NCBI GenBank assembly: GCA_021797735.1
Contig: JAJZZE010000034.1
Coordinates: 1-55,649, forward strand
Length of the DNA: 55,649 bases
Direction: 5' to 3'
Origin: Thermoplasmata archaeon
GTDB lineage: Archaea > Thermoplasmatota > Thermoplasmata > Thermoplasmatales > Thermoplasmataceae
The notes under the pieces are model-generated. The model saw only the letters and a list, made by a program, of their open reading frames with translations, was not told the origin of the DNA and ran no database searches. Below, one piece after another: positions 17,826 to 27,548 of this stretch. The stretch's first letter is position 1; every line of letters starts with the position of its first letter. The position numbers and the translations under genes are program-made.

Positions 17826-18146
17826 ATGTGGAGTGAGGTCTTTAAAAGTGATGGGATAAAAAATAATGAATTGAAAAGTGTCACTGTAAGGGGAATGCCA
17901 TTATTAATTGCCAGTATCAATAATAATATTTACATAACGGATTTATACTGTACACACGAGCAAACATCGTTGGAGGAGGGCTTTATCGATAAATGCCATG
18001 TGGTATGTTCAAACCACTTTGCCGAATTTGATCCGAAAACCGGTAAGGCCGTCGCAGGACCTGATGGAGGGGATGACCCAATTAAGGATTTAAAATCATA
18101 CAGAACAAAAATAGAAAATGATACAATAATGGTGGATTTACCTTGA
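17826..18146 (+). CDS. Rieske-type [2Fe-2S] ferredoxin
   Basis: A 106-residue soluble Rieske protein. Cluster ligands are Cys42 and His44 in YCTHEQTSLEEG and Cys61 and His64 in VVCSNHFAEFD. This is the dioxygenase-ferredoxin type, with no signal or membrane helix. The stop overlaps the TTG start of the ETF gene (TTGA), so the two are expressed together and the ferredoxin may exchange electrons with the ETF or with an oxygenase encoded elsewhere. ATG 17826 has AT-rich DNA before it. Confidence 0.92.
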   Translation: MWSEVFKSDGIKNNELKSVTVRGMPLLIASINNNIYITDLYCTHEQTSLEEGFIDKCHVVCSNHFAEFDPKTGKAVAGPDGGDDPIKDLKSYRTKIENDTIMVDLP

Positions 18147-19828
18147 AAATACTTGTATTTGTAAAGCAAATTCCAGATGTAAATGATATAAAATTCGATG
18201 AAAATACAAAAAGGATAATACGGTCAGGGGTTAAACTGATGATAAATTCCTTTGATAAGAAGGCTGTTGAGGAGGCAGTAAGGCTAAAGGAAAAATATAA
18301 TTATGAAACATATGTTGCAACGATGGGGCCACCACAGGCTGCAGATGTGTTAAAAGATTCAATGAAGATGGGAATAGACCATGGAATATTAATAAGTGAT
18401 AAGAACTTCGGTGGATCCGATACATATATAACATCTAAGATTTTATCAGAGGTTGTAAGGATAATCAAGCCAGACCTTGTTTTAACCGGTAAATATTCAC
18501 TGGACGGTGAAACATCACAGGTTCCACCTGAAATTGCATACCTATCAAAATATAATTTTAAATCATCAATATCCGGGATTGAAATAAACAATAATGCCGT
18601 AATAACCCGGGATGAGGATAACGGTATAAATACAATGGAGATAGAATTGCCTGCAGTGTTATCCGTAAGCGAGAAAATCAACAGGGCAAGGTCAGTACCT
18701 GATGTACCTCTGAAGGAGGATATAAAAATCTATGATTCCAGCACAATACAGAATATAAATGGCAGGGATTCACCGACAGAGGTTATAGATACATACGGAA
18801 TGGACAGTTACAGGAAAAATGAAATCATCGATTTTAATAAATTTTTAGATATAATGGGGTCAGTAAAAAACATCAGTGCAAAAATTAACAGTTATAAGAA
18901 ATTATATGATTATGATTCTGATGAAATCTTTCTCGGGCTTGCCATAGACGACTCCGTAACAGCACGGCAAATCGCATCAAAAATTGCTGAAATAAATGGT
19001 AAAAAAATGAAAATAGTAATTATAGGCAATGTTGAACCGGAAGACCTTGACGGTATGGCATGCCATGAATATATTTATCTGAAAAATTCAGACAATTTAT
19101 ATATCTCAGAATATGTTATAAACTATATAAAAAATAACGGTGTAAAACACATTCTGTGTCCATCAAATCTGAATGGCAGGGATATTTCATCGTATATAGC
19201 AGCATCACTTGGCCTGGGTTTAACAGCCGACTGTGTTGATGTTTCAATAGAGGATGATAAAATGATCCAGCATAAACCCTCATTTGGAGGCGGCATAATT
19301 GCAGTTATAAGATCAAAAACTTCACCGGATATTGCAACCGTTAGAAAAGGCATGTTCAAAATTAAATACGAATCATATGATTATTTTGTAAATATAATGA
19401 ATGCAACGAAAATGGAAAAAGTCAGGCATATAAGTTATGAGAATATTGATAGCAGGTTCAATAAATTAAACACAAACATTATTTTCGGCATCGGTACCGG
19501 TATTAAAAGAGACCATGTAAACAGATTAATAGAAATAGCAGATAAAATGCACGCATCTATAGGTGCAACAAGAAAGATTGTTGATATGCATTTAATTCCG
19601 AGGCAATTTCAGATAGGTTTAACCGGTGTATCAATATCTCCAGAATTATATATTGCTATAGGCATATCCGGTGCGGACAACCACATAGTTGGAACAAGAT
19701 ACCCTGAAAAGATTATTGCAGTTAATAATGACAGGGAAGCTAATATATTCAGGCACTCTGATTACGGGTTAATTATGGATTCGTCGGAATTTATAGATAA
19801 ACTGTATAATTATGTAAATAAAATTTAA
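18143..19828 (+). CDS. Electron transfer flavoprotein, fused beta-alpha subunits
   Basis: A 561-residue fusion of ETF beta (about residues 1-245: KILVFVKQIPDVNDIKFD, the ATMGPPQA block, DGETSQVPPEIA) with ETF alpha (about 250-561). The C-terminal FAD domain shows IGATRKIVDMHLIPRQFQIGLTGVSISPELYIAIGISGADNHIVG and AVNNDREA. It carries electrons from acyl-CoA or other dehydrogenases to the quinone pool. Such fusions are known in Thermoplasmatales and Sulfolobales. TTG is taken as start because of the overlap with the Rieske gene and a GGTGGAT Shine-Dalgarno. No ETF:quinone oxidoreductase gene is adjacent. Confidence 0.93.
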   Translation: MKILVFVKQIPDVNDIKFDENTKRIIRSGVKLMINSFDKKAVEEAVRLKEKYNYETYVATMGPPQAADVLKDSMKMGIDHGILISDKNFGGSDTYITSKILSEVVRIIKPDLVLTGKYSLDGETSQVPPEIAYLSKYNFKSSISGIEINNNAVITRDEDNGINTMEIELPAVLSVSEKINRARSVPDVPLKEDIKIYDSSTIQNINGRDSPTEVIDTYGMDSYRKNEIIDFNKFLDIMGSVKNISAKINSYKKLYDYDSDEIFLGLAIDDSVTARQIASKIAEINGKKMKIVIIGNVEPEDLDGMACHEYIYLKNSDNLYISEYVINYIKNNGVKHILCPSNLNGRDISSYIAASLGLGLTADCVDVSIEDDKMIQHKPSFGGGIIAVIRSKTSPDIATVRKGMFKIKYESYDYFVNIMNATKMEKVRHISYENIDSRFNKLNTNIIFGIGTGIKRDHVNRLIEIADKMHASIGATRKIVDMHLIPRQFQIGLTGVSISPELYIAIGISGADNHIVGTRYPEKIIAVNNDREANIFRHSDYGLIMDSSEFIDKLYNYVNKI

Positions 19829-19991
19829 CAGGGTACTAATAGTTACGGCACACATATTGTTAGCCATTTTTGGTTTTATCTGGTCATTCTCTTTATCAAT
19901 GCCATTATATTTTACTAACCAAATTTATCAATTATCTCTATCAAAATATATGTTCGATATCCATATGTATAAATGTTTGCATTTTAGGATT

Positions 19992-21189
19992 ATGTTTGAT
20001 AATTACAAAAAAATATATACTGGAATCTTTTTAAATTCTTTATTATATGGAGCAGCATTAATTTTTATTGATATAATTCTAATTAAAACCAATTCAATAT
20101 TGCTTGGAAGTATAGCATTATCTGTGTTTTATATACCTGCTATATTTTCATTTGTTGTAGGGCCATTAACAGACAGCATAAAAAATAAAAAATTGTTGTT
20201 TGCATTTTCTGATATATTTAAAATAATTGTTCTGTTTTTTTATAATTATAGATCTGTTAAATTCTTCATTTTATAATTATATTATTTTTCTTTTATTATT
20301 ATTTGTCCTGAGGTTATTATCCACCTTTTCAAATTTCAGTTTTATGGCAATACAACAACATATAATCAACAGTAAAGGTTCCAAAAAATATTTTAAAAAT
20401 TTGCATTCGGTAATTTTTATCCCGTCAATCATTGGTCTTCTCTTTCTTGGGGTATTATTAACGTACGACTATATATATCCAGTATTATTCATGCTTATAG
20501 TTTACGTGTTGAGTACCTCAGCATTTTTAACAATAGATGTTAAAGGGGTAAAATTTGAAACCAAAAAATTCAGTTTAAACAAATTGAAAAGCATCAAAGA
20601 TAGAATAACATATTTAAAAAATAATAATACTGTTAAACTTTTCACAGTTCTGGCAATATTTAATGGGGCGGCCATGGCAATGGTTATGCCCCTTATTGTA
20701 TTTATATCAGAGGATATAATAAAGGTAAACGCAATTATATTAACATCGTTTTATGTTTTTTCTTTAATAGGCGGCTTTACTGGAACATTTTTTGCCTCAA
20801 AGATAAAAACAGAGAGCAAAAAAATTATTTATGAATATTATGCATTAATATCATTTTTGTTTATATTCCTTTACTTCATGATATATTTATCACACTACTA
20901 TATATACTCAATTTACTTTGTGTTGTTTACAGCAGGATTTATGGAATCAATACTTTCCTTATTCCACAGCATTATTAATCTCGAGTACATAGATAAAAAG
21001 GTATCAGGCAGTATATATGGATTAAAAAGCACATTTAACACTCTTGCCAGTGCTCTGCCTAGCTTTGCAATGGGATTTATTTTATCGTTTTATATTTTAA
21101 AATATGCATTTGTATTTATATCTATTATATTCTCTATAAATTTTTTTATTTTATTGTTTTTAAAAATACATAATAAAACATTTTATTAG
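19992..21189 (+). pseudogene. MFS transporter interrupted at a T7 tract
   Basis: Two overlapping frames make one 398-residue carrier if a single T of the seven at 20235-20241 is skipped. The first frame gives helices 1-3 with a loop 2-3 motif GPLTDSIKNKK. The second continues through the remaining helices to the end. ATG 19992 is preferred to TTG 19857: a TATA box (ATGTATAAATG) lies about 22-27 bp before it, and the intervening residues are not family-like. The joint falls in a membrane helix (KIIVLFF then IIIDLL). It may be an inactivated gene, slippage-corrected, or a sequence error. Substrate unknown; drug-efflux-type MFS is likely. Confidence 0.65.
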
Positions 21190-21235
21190 AAATACAGAAT
21201 GAAAAATATAATTTATTATTATACTATATGCATCA

Positions 21236-21817
21236 ATGGAATTAAACAAATTAAATGTAAAATTCCCAAAACATGTATTACTTGAGGATAAAACAAGGGT
21301 GAAAATAGAAAATAATATGATGGGCAATGAGAATTTATTTTCCCTGTTATATCCTGAAAAATATACAGATAATATAGCAATAAACCTTATAAAACATGGA
21401 TTTAAAGATGCAACACCAAGCATTTTTAAGGGTGAAAGGTACAGTATGTCAAGAGAAGTTGAGTTTCCATGGGAGATGCATTTAAGGTTATTTAATTATA
21501 AGAAGTACTATGGTAAAATATCCGCACATGTTGAAATTTCAAGAAAATATTTTGAGCATCTATTCATAATACAGCCCGTTGTTTATGAACCATTCCAGTA
21601 TTACCAAAGTATTTATAAAACCTTTAAGGTATTATATGAACCGGAAAACAAAGTAGTTTCAAAATTTATTGATAACTATAATGTTGAACTGATACCACCA
21701 GATAATTTAATAGAATGGATGCCGGTTGTACTGAATTTATATAACAGCTTCACGATTTATAAGGAAAAAATCAGGGAAATTCTGGATGAGATAGATTATA
21801 ATATGCATAGAAAATAA
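21236..21817 (+). CDS. Hypothetical soluble protein
   Basis: A 193-residue protein of no family I recognise. It has no membrane segment or signal peptide, is rich in aromatic residues, and has a short conserved-looking core (EVEFPWEMHLRLFNYKKYYGK, about 73-93) and a helical C-terminus. Codon use matches the neighbourhood, so it appears to be a genuine gene. It converges on Nob1, with one base between the two stops, and has its own AT-rich upstream region. Confidence 0.65.
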   Translation: MELNKLNVKFPKHVLLEDKTRVKIENNMMGNENLFSLLYPEKYTDNIAINLIKHGFKDATPSIFKGERYSMSREVEFPWEMHLRLFNYKKYYGKISAHVEISRKYFEHLFIIQPVVYEPFQYYQSIYKTFKVLYEPENKVVSKFIDNYNVELIPPDNLIEWMPVVLNLYNSFTIYKEKIREILDEIDYNMHRK

Positions 21818-21818
21818 T

Positions 21819-22283
21819 TTATTTTTTAATGTACCTTTTTGTTTTATGCCCGCATATGGGGCATATTTCTATATAATCTCTGTATATTTTATGGCATCCG
21901 GTACATCTGTATTTCCATTTAATCTCCTTTTTAATTGCATCTATGCCTGCCCCGGAATACTCTAAACCCATTAATTTCGCAACATTCTGTATTGCATAAT
22001 CATCTGTAATTATCGTCGCGTTTAACTGTAGGGCCAGGGCTATAACATCAATATCAGTTCTGCTTAAAACATAATAATCTCCGGTTTTTTTAGCAAATGT
22101 TACAACCTTCTCTATGTATTCATTTTCCGGCATCTCTATTCTTATGCTGTCTACTGAATCTATTATTGTTTTTAAATTACCTTTCCTTATCTCAGATATA
22201 ACACTATCAGGAAATATATAGTTATCACTGGTAATGTTTATTTTTCCGGATAATATCGCTGATGTATCAATAATATATAACAT
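21819..22283 (-). CDS. nob1: Endoribonuclease Nob1 (PIN domain plus zinc ribbon)
   Basis: A 154-residue archaeal Nob1, which cuts the 3' end of precursor 16S rRNA. The PIN-domain acidic residues are Asp6, Glu31, Asp77/Asp79 in SRTDIDVIALAL and Asp94/Asp95 in IITDDYAIQN. The zinc ribbon follows as CTGC (127-130) and CPIC (141-144), ending GHKTKRY. Length and order are standard for archaeal Nob1, which distinguishes it from VapC toxins that lack the ribbon. Confidence 0.93.
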   Translation of the reverse strand: MLYIIDTSAILSGKINITSDNYIFPDSVISEIRKGNLKTIIDSVDSIRIEMPENEYIEKVVTFAKKTGDYYVLSRTDIDVIALALQLNATIITDDYAIQNVAKLMGLEYSGAGIDAIKKEIKWKYRCTGCHKIYRDYIEICPICGHKTKRYIKK

Positions 22284-22509
22284 AATATTACTCCTATAAC
22301 TATATTCTAATATAACATATTTTATGTTATATCAATATTTTTAATTTATAATACTGTTATAGCATTTTCATAATTAACGTTTCCACAGTATTGAGGGCAG
22401 AACATACAATATATAATTTATCGAATAGTATATTACTTATCTGTTTATAAATATAAAGAATTTATTGTTTTTACAAGGTTATTTTAATTATTTATCAATA
22501 TGTAATATT

Positions 22510-23283
22510 ATGTTTATCTTACTCTACATATTATTCCTAATTATTGGCGTGGCCGTTGGTGCCATTACAGGCATAACGGGCAGCAGCGGTGTAGTGGTGG
22601 TTGTTCCGGTTCTATCATACATGGGCATAAATTTTAAAACGGATATAGGTACAAGTTTGCTCGTTGATGTGATAACCACGACAATAGTGATTTATGTATA
22701 TTTAAAGAAAAAAACATTGAATATAATTCTGGGATTAATTATGGGTACAGGAGCCCTGATTGGAGCCCAGGTTGGTGCAAACATAGCACATATAGTACCC
22801 ATATTGCCACTGGAAATTGTATTTACTATTATGATGGGATATATGGCATATTACACGATACATAAATCATACCATATGGATAGCCCGATGAAACACATAA
22901 ACCTGAATAGGAATTTTGCATTGTTTGCTGGCTTTTTACTGTCTATTCCCGTAGGGATGCTTACAGGCATAATAGGGACAAGTGGCGGGGTATTATTTAT
23001 TTTTATTATTATACTGTTATTTACCATGAAGGTTCAGAATATGGTGGGAACAGCAACCCTGGCAATGTTTATATCAGCATCAAGTGGTGCATTCGGTTAT
23101 TACCGTATAGGCCATATAGATTATATCGCTGCAATATTAATAGGCGCTGTTGCATTGATATCTGGATATTATTTTTCCATACTGGCACACAAACTGGATC
23201 AGAAGTATATATACAGGTTTCTAGGCGTTATATTTATACTTGTTATAATCGGTGAAATATTTAAAATAACCATTTTAGGGTAA
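22510..23283 (+). CDS. TauE/SafE family anion exporter
   Basis: A 257-residue membrane protein with the two TauE half-repeats: GAITGITGSSGVVVVVPVLSYMG...DIGTSLLVD at the N-terminus and GMLTGIIGTSGGVLFIFIIILL...MVGTATLAM in the second half, with about eight helices. The family moves sulfite, sulfoacetate or other small organic anions. ATG 22510 is chosen over the upstream TTG at 22465, because helix 1 starts there and the TATA-like sequence lies at the right distance. Its end overlaps the convergent E1-like gene by 9 bp. Confidence 0.88.
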   Translation: MFILLYILFLIIGVAVGAITGITGSSGVVVVVPVLSYMGINFKTDIGTSLLVDVITTTIVIYVYLKKKTLNIILGLIMGTGALIGAQVGANIAHIVPILPLEIVFTIMMGYMAYYTIHKSYHMDSPMKHINLNRNFALFAGFLLSIPVGMLTGIIGTSGGVLFIFIIILLFTMKVQNMVGTATLAMFISASSGAFGYYRIGHIDYIAAILIGAVALISGYYFSILAHKLDQKYIYRFLGVIFILVIIGEIFKITILG

Positions 23284-24048
23284 TATAGATCTGCCCAAAT
23301 TTGAATAATATTTATCCAGGTATTTATAATCGTTTAATGAACACGAAGCACAGTGGTCATTCCTATTGATTTTGATCCTTCTCAATTCAAAATTTAGTAC
23401 ATCAAAGAAATACAGATCCCCGGAAATATTATAATCAAGCAATATCTTTATGCCCAGATTGACTGCAAAGGAACCTATTATATTGGGTAACGTGCTTAAA
23501 ACGCCGGTAACAGAGCATGATGGCAGTTCCCGTGGCTCCCTATTATAGCATGCATAACATGAGGTTTTATCAGGTATCACCGCTTTGATTTCCCCATAGG
23601 TTTCGTTTGCGGATGTAAATACCCATGGAATTTTAAATTTATTGCATGCATCGTTTATAATAAACCTTGTTAGCATATTATCGGTACCGTCGAATACGAG
23701 ATCCACATCTTTTACCAAATCAATTTTTGATGAATCAAATGTTTCATTATAATACTGAACCTCAACATCGGGATTTATTTTTCCTATTTTTTTACAGGCA
23801 GTTTCAGCCTTAAAATTATTTATATCATTATAATCGTATAATATCTGCCTGTGTATGTTGGTCCCCTCTATTTTATCACGGTCTATTAAGATCATCTTTT
23901 TTATGCCGGTTCTTGCAAGTAAATCGGCTATGGTACTGCCGGTACCTCCGAGGCCAACAATCAGAACGGTTTTATTTAAGAGTTTTTTCTGGTTTTCCGC
24001 ACCAATAAAGTCTAATGATAGCTGTCTTGCATATTTTGTTAAATCCAT
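23275..24048 (-). CDS. ThiF/MoeB/UbaA-type E1-like adenylyltransferase
   Basis: A 257-residue E1-like enzyme that adenylates the C-terminal glycine of ubiquitin-like sulfur carriers (MoaD, ThiS or SAMP proteins). The ATP site GLGGTG is at 32-37, followed by the Asp in LIDRDKIEGTNIHRQ (52-68). Zinc ligands are Cys164/Cys167 (CYAC) and Cys233/Cys236 (CASC), with catalytic Cys178 in LPSCSVTGVL. No rhodanese domain is attached. It likely serves molybdopterin synthesis, tRNA thiolation and SAMP-like conjugation together, as in other archaea with a single E1. Confidence 0.92.
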   Translation of the reverse strand: MDLTKYARQLSLDFIGAENQKKLLNKTVLIVGLGGTGSTIADLLARTGIKKMILIDRDKIEGTNIHRQILYDYNDINNFKAETACKKIGKINPDVEVQYYNETFDSSKIDLVKDVDLVFDGTDNMLTRFIINDACNKFKIPWVFTSANETYGEIKAVIPDKTSCYACYNREPRELPSCSVTGVLSTLPNIIGSFAVNLGIKILLDYNISGDLYFFDVLNFELRRIKINRNDHCASCSLNDYKYLDKYYSNLGRSILP

Positions 24049-24493
24049 AATAATAATATTCTATTTTCATTAAAATTTTTTGTTATTTTAAACTTGAGTT
24101 TCGGGATTAAGCTCTCCGCACATATCACTAAGGGTTTCCATGGTGGAAGTGGAACGAAGTGCCATCTCCATGTAATTGCCGAGTGCCCTTCATTTTTTAA
24201 TAGAGCCAGGTTTGTGTTGTCTCTGAAACCCCTGGCACAAATCTAACAGCTACAAATGAGGATTTACCAAAAGACGAAGGAACGCAGGGGCCAAAAAACG
24301 TTTCAGAATAATAATTTTTTTAATTTTAATGAAACTCATTAGAAACTTGTGATTATTATATTATGAATTGCAATGGTGAGATAATTTGAATCGTGTGGGG
24401 CTATCAATGAGTAAATGACTTTATACCAACTGTTCTGTACCCTGTATATCAATGATTTAGATAATTTAATAACGCATAAAGAAATTAAAAGCC
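24049..24493. mobile_element. Gene-free stretch with a transposase remnant
   Basis: 445 bp with no intact gene. On the minus strand, about 24092-24205, an open piece reads ALGNYMEMALRSTSTM followed by ETLSDMCGELNPETQV and a stop. Its make-up resembles the N-terminal region of IS4/ISH3-type transposases. The block up to about 24300 is GC-richer than its surroundings and contains TTTTTTGGCCCCTGCGTTCC on the minus strand, which could be an element end. It is a relic without a catalytic domain. Family assignment is tentative. The AT-rich DNA from 24340 holds the methionine aminopeptidase promoter. Confidence 0.4.
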
Positions 24494-25369
24494 ATGGATT
24501 CAGATATAAAGGAAAAATATCTACTTGCAGGAAAAATAGGTAAAGATGCACGTGAATATGCTCAATCACTTATCGAACCAGGTGCATTATTTTATGACAT
24601 TGCAGAAAAAACCGAGCAGTTTATTAGAGATAATGGTGCAATGCCATCATTTCCGGTCAATTTATCAATAAATAATGAGGCAGCACATTACACGCCATAT
24701 GAAGGTGACAAAAAAAAGTTTAAAACCGGAGACCTGGTCAAAATAGATCTCGGTGCAATGGTAGATGGCTATATGTCAGATACTGCTATCACCGTTGAGG
24801 TCGGTAACACAGGAAAGTATTCAGATTTAATTGAATCAACATCAGAAGCTCTAAATGCCGCTATCAAGGTATTAAGGCCATTAATAAATATATACAGGAT
24901 CGGTGAGGAGATTGAAAACATAATAACATCATACGGGTTTAACCCCATAAAAAATCTTGGAGGCCATGGAATAAATAGATATGACCTGCATTCAGAAATA
25001 TTCATACCGAACTATGACGATGGCAATGATGAGACAATTAAAACCGAGAAAGTTATTGCAATAGAACCATTTGCAAGTACTGGTATAGGCATGATCCATA
25101 ATGGTCCTTTAGGGAATATATATATCATAGATGCACCAAAAGTGAAAAATCAGGACGAAATTATATATAAAAATTTTAAAACAATACCTTTTGCTGAAAG
25201 ATGGCTTGCCAAATTAATGCCAGACGACCAGGCATATATTAAAAAAATGATATCTGCAAGGGAGGTCTCTGGCTTTCCAGTACTGAAAGAACACAATAAA
25301 TCCATGATAGCACAGACAGAGCATACAATAATGATTTTGAGTGATGAGATTATAGTTACAACAAGATAA
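24494..25369 (+). CDS. map: Methionine aminopeptidase, type II
   Basis: A 291-residue archaeal type II enzyme that removes the initiator methionine. The pita-bread fold ligands appear in order: VKIDLGAMVDGYMSDTA (two Asp), GGHGINRYDLH (His), AIEPFAST (Glu) and TEHTIM near the C-terminus (Glu). The helical insertion typical of type II lies between about 195 and 260. The substrate-pocket His is in NEAAHYTP. ATG 24494 matches the expected start, and the stop abuts the convergent thymidylate kinase stop. Confidence 0.96.
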   Translation: MDSDIKEKYLLAGKIGKDAREYAQSLIEPGALFYDIAEKTEQFIRDNGAMPSFPVNLSINNEAAHYTPYEGDKKKFKTGDLVKIDLGAMVDGYMSDTAITVEVGNTGKYSDLIESTSEALNAAIKVLRPLINIYRIGEEIENIITSYGFNPIKNLGGHGINRYDLHSEIFIPNYDDGNDETIKTEKVIAIEPFASTGIGMIHNGPLGNIYIIDAPKVKNQDEIIYKNFKTIPFAERWLAKLMPDDQAYIKKMISAREVSGFPVLKEHNKSMIAQTEHTIMILSDEIIVTTR

Positions 25370-25987
25370 CTATAAATTTTTTATTATTTTATATGCATCA
25401 TTAAAAATTTCGTTTTTATCCCTATTTGCATCTATTTTGATTACCTTTATATCCTTACTTACAAATTTCTTTAGATTATTAAAGAAATAATCATAATATA
25501 TCTTTACATCTTTTAAATTATTTTTCTCCTCAAGTATGGATAATATTTTATTATTATAATCCAGGTTTTTCCTGTTTTTTTCTATTCTGCCAATAGCAGT
25601 ATCAATATCCAGGTCAAGATATATTATAATATCCGGTAATATTATCATTTTTGACACACTTAAAATATAATTTATTGTTTCATCGACATTACTGAAAAAT
25701 TGGTCTATTAACGGTCCTTCATATGCTATAGATGATGTTATATACCTGTCAGAAATTATAATTTTATCAATATTATTTTTAATCTCCTCCTGATGATTAA
25801 TTCTGTCATATGTAAACAAAAAGAAATTATAGATAGAATCATATTTATTATTTAATCTTTTCAAATTATTATATTCGAAGTTTTCAGTGGGTTCCCTGGT
25901 GAAATATATGTTATTAAATTTTGTTTTAAGATAATTTACCAGTGTGGTTTTGCCGCTGCCATCAATGCCCTCTATGTTAATAAGCAT
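25370..25987 (-). CDS. tmk: Thymidylate kinase
   Basis: A 205-residue dTMP kinase producing dTDP. The P-loop GIDGSGKTT is at about 7-15, the REP motif is FTREPTENF, the DR motif is SDRYITSSIAYEG, and a lid-like basic segment EKNRKNLD follows DLDIDTAIGR. Lys/Asn content is high, following the AT-rich DNA. ATG at 25987. It is convergent with methionine aminopeptidase, sharing adjacent stops. Confidence 0.95.
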   Translation of the reverse strand: MLINIEGIDGSGKTTLVNYLKTKFNNIYFTREPTENFEYNNLKRLNNKYDSIYNFFLFTYDRINHQEEIKNNIDKIIISDRYITSSIAYEGPLIDQFFSNVDETINYILSVSKMIILPDIIIYLDLDIDTAIGRIEKNRKNLDYNNKILSILEEKNNLKDVKIYYDYFFNNLKKFVSKDIKVIKIDANRDKNEIFNDAYKIIKNL

Positions 25988-26375
25988 AAAGGGTTATAAT
26001 TAAACATTATAAATTATTATTTATTCTATCGATGATTTTTATTATGGTGTTAGATTTAATTAATTGAATCTGTGAATGTTTGTCAGAATATACCGTACCC
26101 TGCAGAACTGGTATCTATGGACGGGCAGCCGCAAAGGATCTGGTAAGTAAAAATGTCAAATGAAAATGGTGGAGAGACTGATCCGGGATTTATTTGAAGA
26201 ACTAAGGTATCTTTTCAACTGGAGCCCTGATAACAGCAATAGCGGCAGTCATTGAAAAACAATGAAAAAATAGGGAATATTGATCAATTTATATACCACC
26301 ATAAAACAGAGAGTTATCAGAAAATGCCAGCCACACAATCGGTAAAGTTTATTATATTTACATAAATATATTATA
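25988..26375. other. Gene-free stretch with decayed coding fragments
   Basis: 388 bp without an intact gene. Two short plus-strand pieces look formerly coding: 26107-26163 (ending GRAAAKDLVSKNVK, stop) and 26203-26265 (IFSTGALITAIAAVIEKQ, stop), the second like the last membrane helix of a transporter. They lie in different frames with stops between them, so this is probably one decayed gene. The last 40 bp before 26376 are AT-rich and act as the promoter of the transsulfuration gene. Confidence 0.35.
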
Positions 26376-27548
26376 ATGGAATTTACAGGTTTTAATACAA
26401 AGGCGGTACATGCAGGTGATTTAAAAATACCACAGATAGGAAATGTCGTTACACCGATATTTGAAAACTCCACATTCATATATCCAAATAGCAACGAAGA
26501 TGCATATACTGATAATACAAGGAATTTGCCATATGTCTATTCAAGATGGGGGAACCCTACAATACAGTCACTCGAAGAGAAATATAAATCTCTTGAAAAC
26601 TGTGATTATAGCCTGGCTTTTTCATCCGGCATGGCGGCAATAAGTTCCGTGATTTTAAGCGTTTTAAAAAAGGGAGATAATTTACTGGCAATAAATGAGC
26701 TGTACGGCCAGACCTACGGTCTGTTCTCAAAATCATTAAAAAATTATGGAATAAATGTTGATTTTATCTCTGTTGATAATTTAAATAATTTAAATATAGG
26801 TAAGAAAAATTACAAAGCAATTTACATAGAATCAGTAACAAATCCATTGCTTGAAGTCCCAGATATATTAAAAATATCAAAATATTGCAAAGAAAATAAT
26901 ATGATACTAATAGACGACGCCACCTTTGCATCACCATATAACCAGAAGCCAGTAGATTTAGGTGTTGATATTGTTGTTCATAGTGGGACCAAATATATTG
27001 CAGGGCATTCCGATTTATTGCTGGGCCTGGCAGGTACATCCAGTAAGGAATATTATGATGATATTGTTAATGCCAGGAAAACCTTTGGTGCAATACCGGA
27101 TGCTTTTCAATCATATTTAGCATATAGGGGTTTAAAAACACTGGGTTTAAGAATGGAAAAACACAATGAAAACGGTAATAAAATTTCTGATTATTTATAT
27201 AATTCAGATTATGTTGCAGAGGTCTACTATCCGGGATTAAAAAATAATAAATATCATAATATTGCAGTAAAAAATCTAAAAAGTTTTGGGGGAATGATAT
27301 CATTCAAATTAAATAGTAATCTCGATGCTCATAAATTCATTAAAAATCTGGAAATACCATCATACGCTGCAAGTTTAGGAGGTGTTGAAAGCCTGATAAC
27401 ACTGCCAGTGGAAACATCGCATTTATCCTTAACTGCAGAAGAGAGAGAAAAAACAGGTATAACGGAAAATCTAATACGGTTATCGCTGGGCATAGAGGAT
27501 TATAATGATATAATAAGCGATTTTGATAATTCTTTTAAAAAATTATAA
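26376..27548 (+). CDS. Transsulfuration PLP enzyme (cystathionine gamma-synthase/lyase type)
   Basis: A 390-residue Cys/Met-metabolism enzyme with pyridoxal phosphate bound by Lys206 in HSGTKYIAGHSD. YSRWGNPT, SSGMAAIS and the C-terminal LGGVESLITLP...IRLSLGIED complete the family pattern. It could be cystathionine gamma-synthase, gamma-lyase, methionine gamma-lyase or O-acetylhomoserine sulfhydrylase; sequence motifs do not separate these safely. The gene is alone on its strand and its end overlaps convergent Pth2 by 6 bp. Confidence 0.9.
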   Translation: MEFTGFNTKAVHAGDLKIPQIGNVVTPIFENSTFIYPNSNEDAYTDNTRNLPYVYSRWGNPTIQSLEEKYKSLENCDYSLAFSSGMAAISSVILSVLKKGDNLLAINELYGQTYGLFSKSLKNYGINVDFISVDNLNNLNIGKKNYKAIYIESVTNPLLEVPDILKISKYCKENNMILIDDATFASPYNQKPVDLGVDIVVHSGTKYIAGHSDLLLGLAGTSSKEYYDDIVNARKTFGAIPDAFQSYLAYRGLKTLGLRMEKHNENGNKISDYLYNSDYVAEVYYPGLKNNKYHNIAVKNLKSFGGMISFKLNSNLDAHKFIKNLEIPSYAASLGGVESLITLPVETSHLSLTAEEREKTGITENLIRLSLGIEDYNDIISDFDNSFKKL

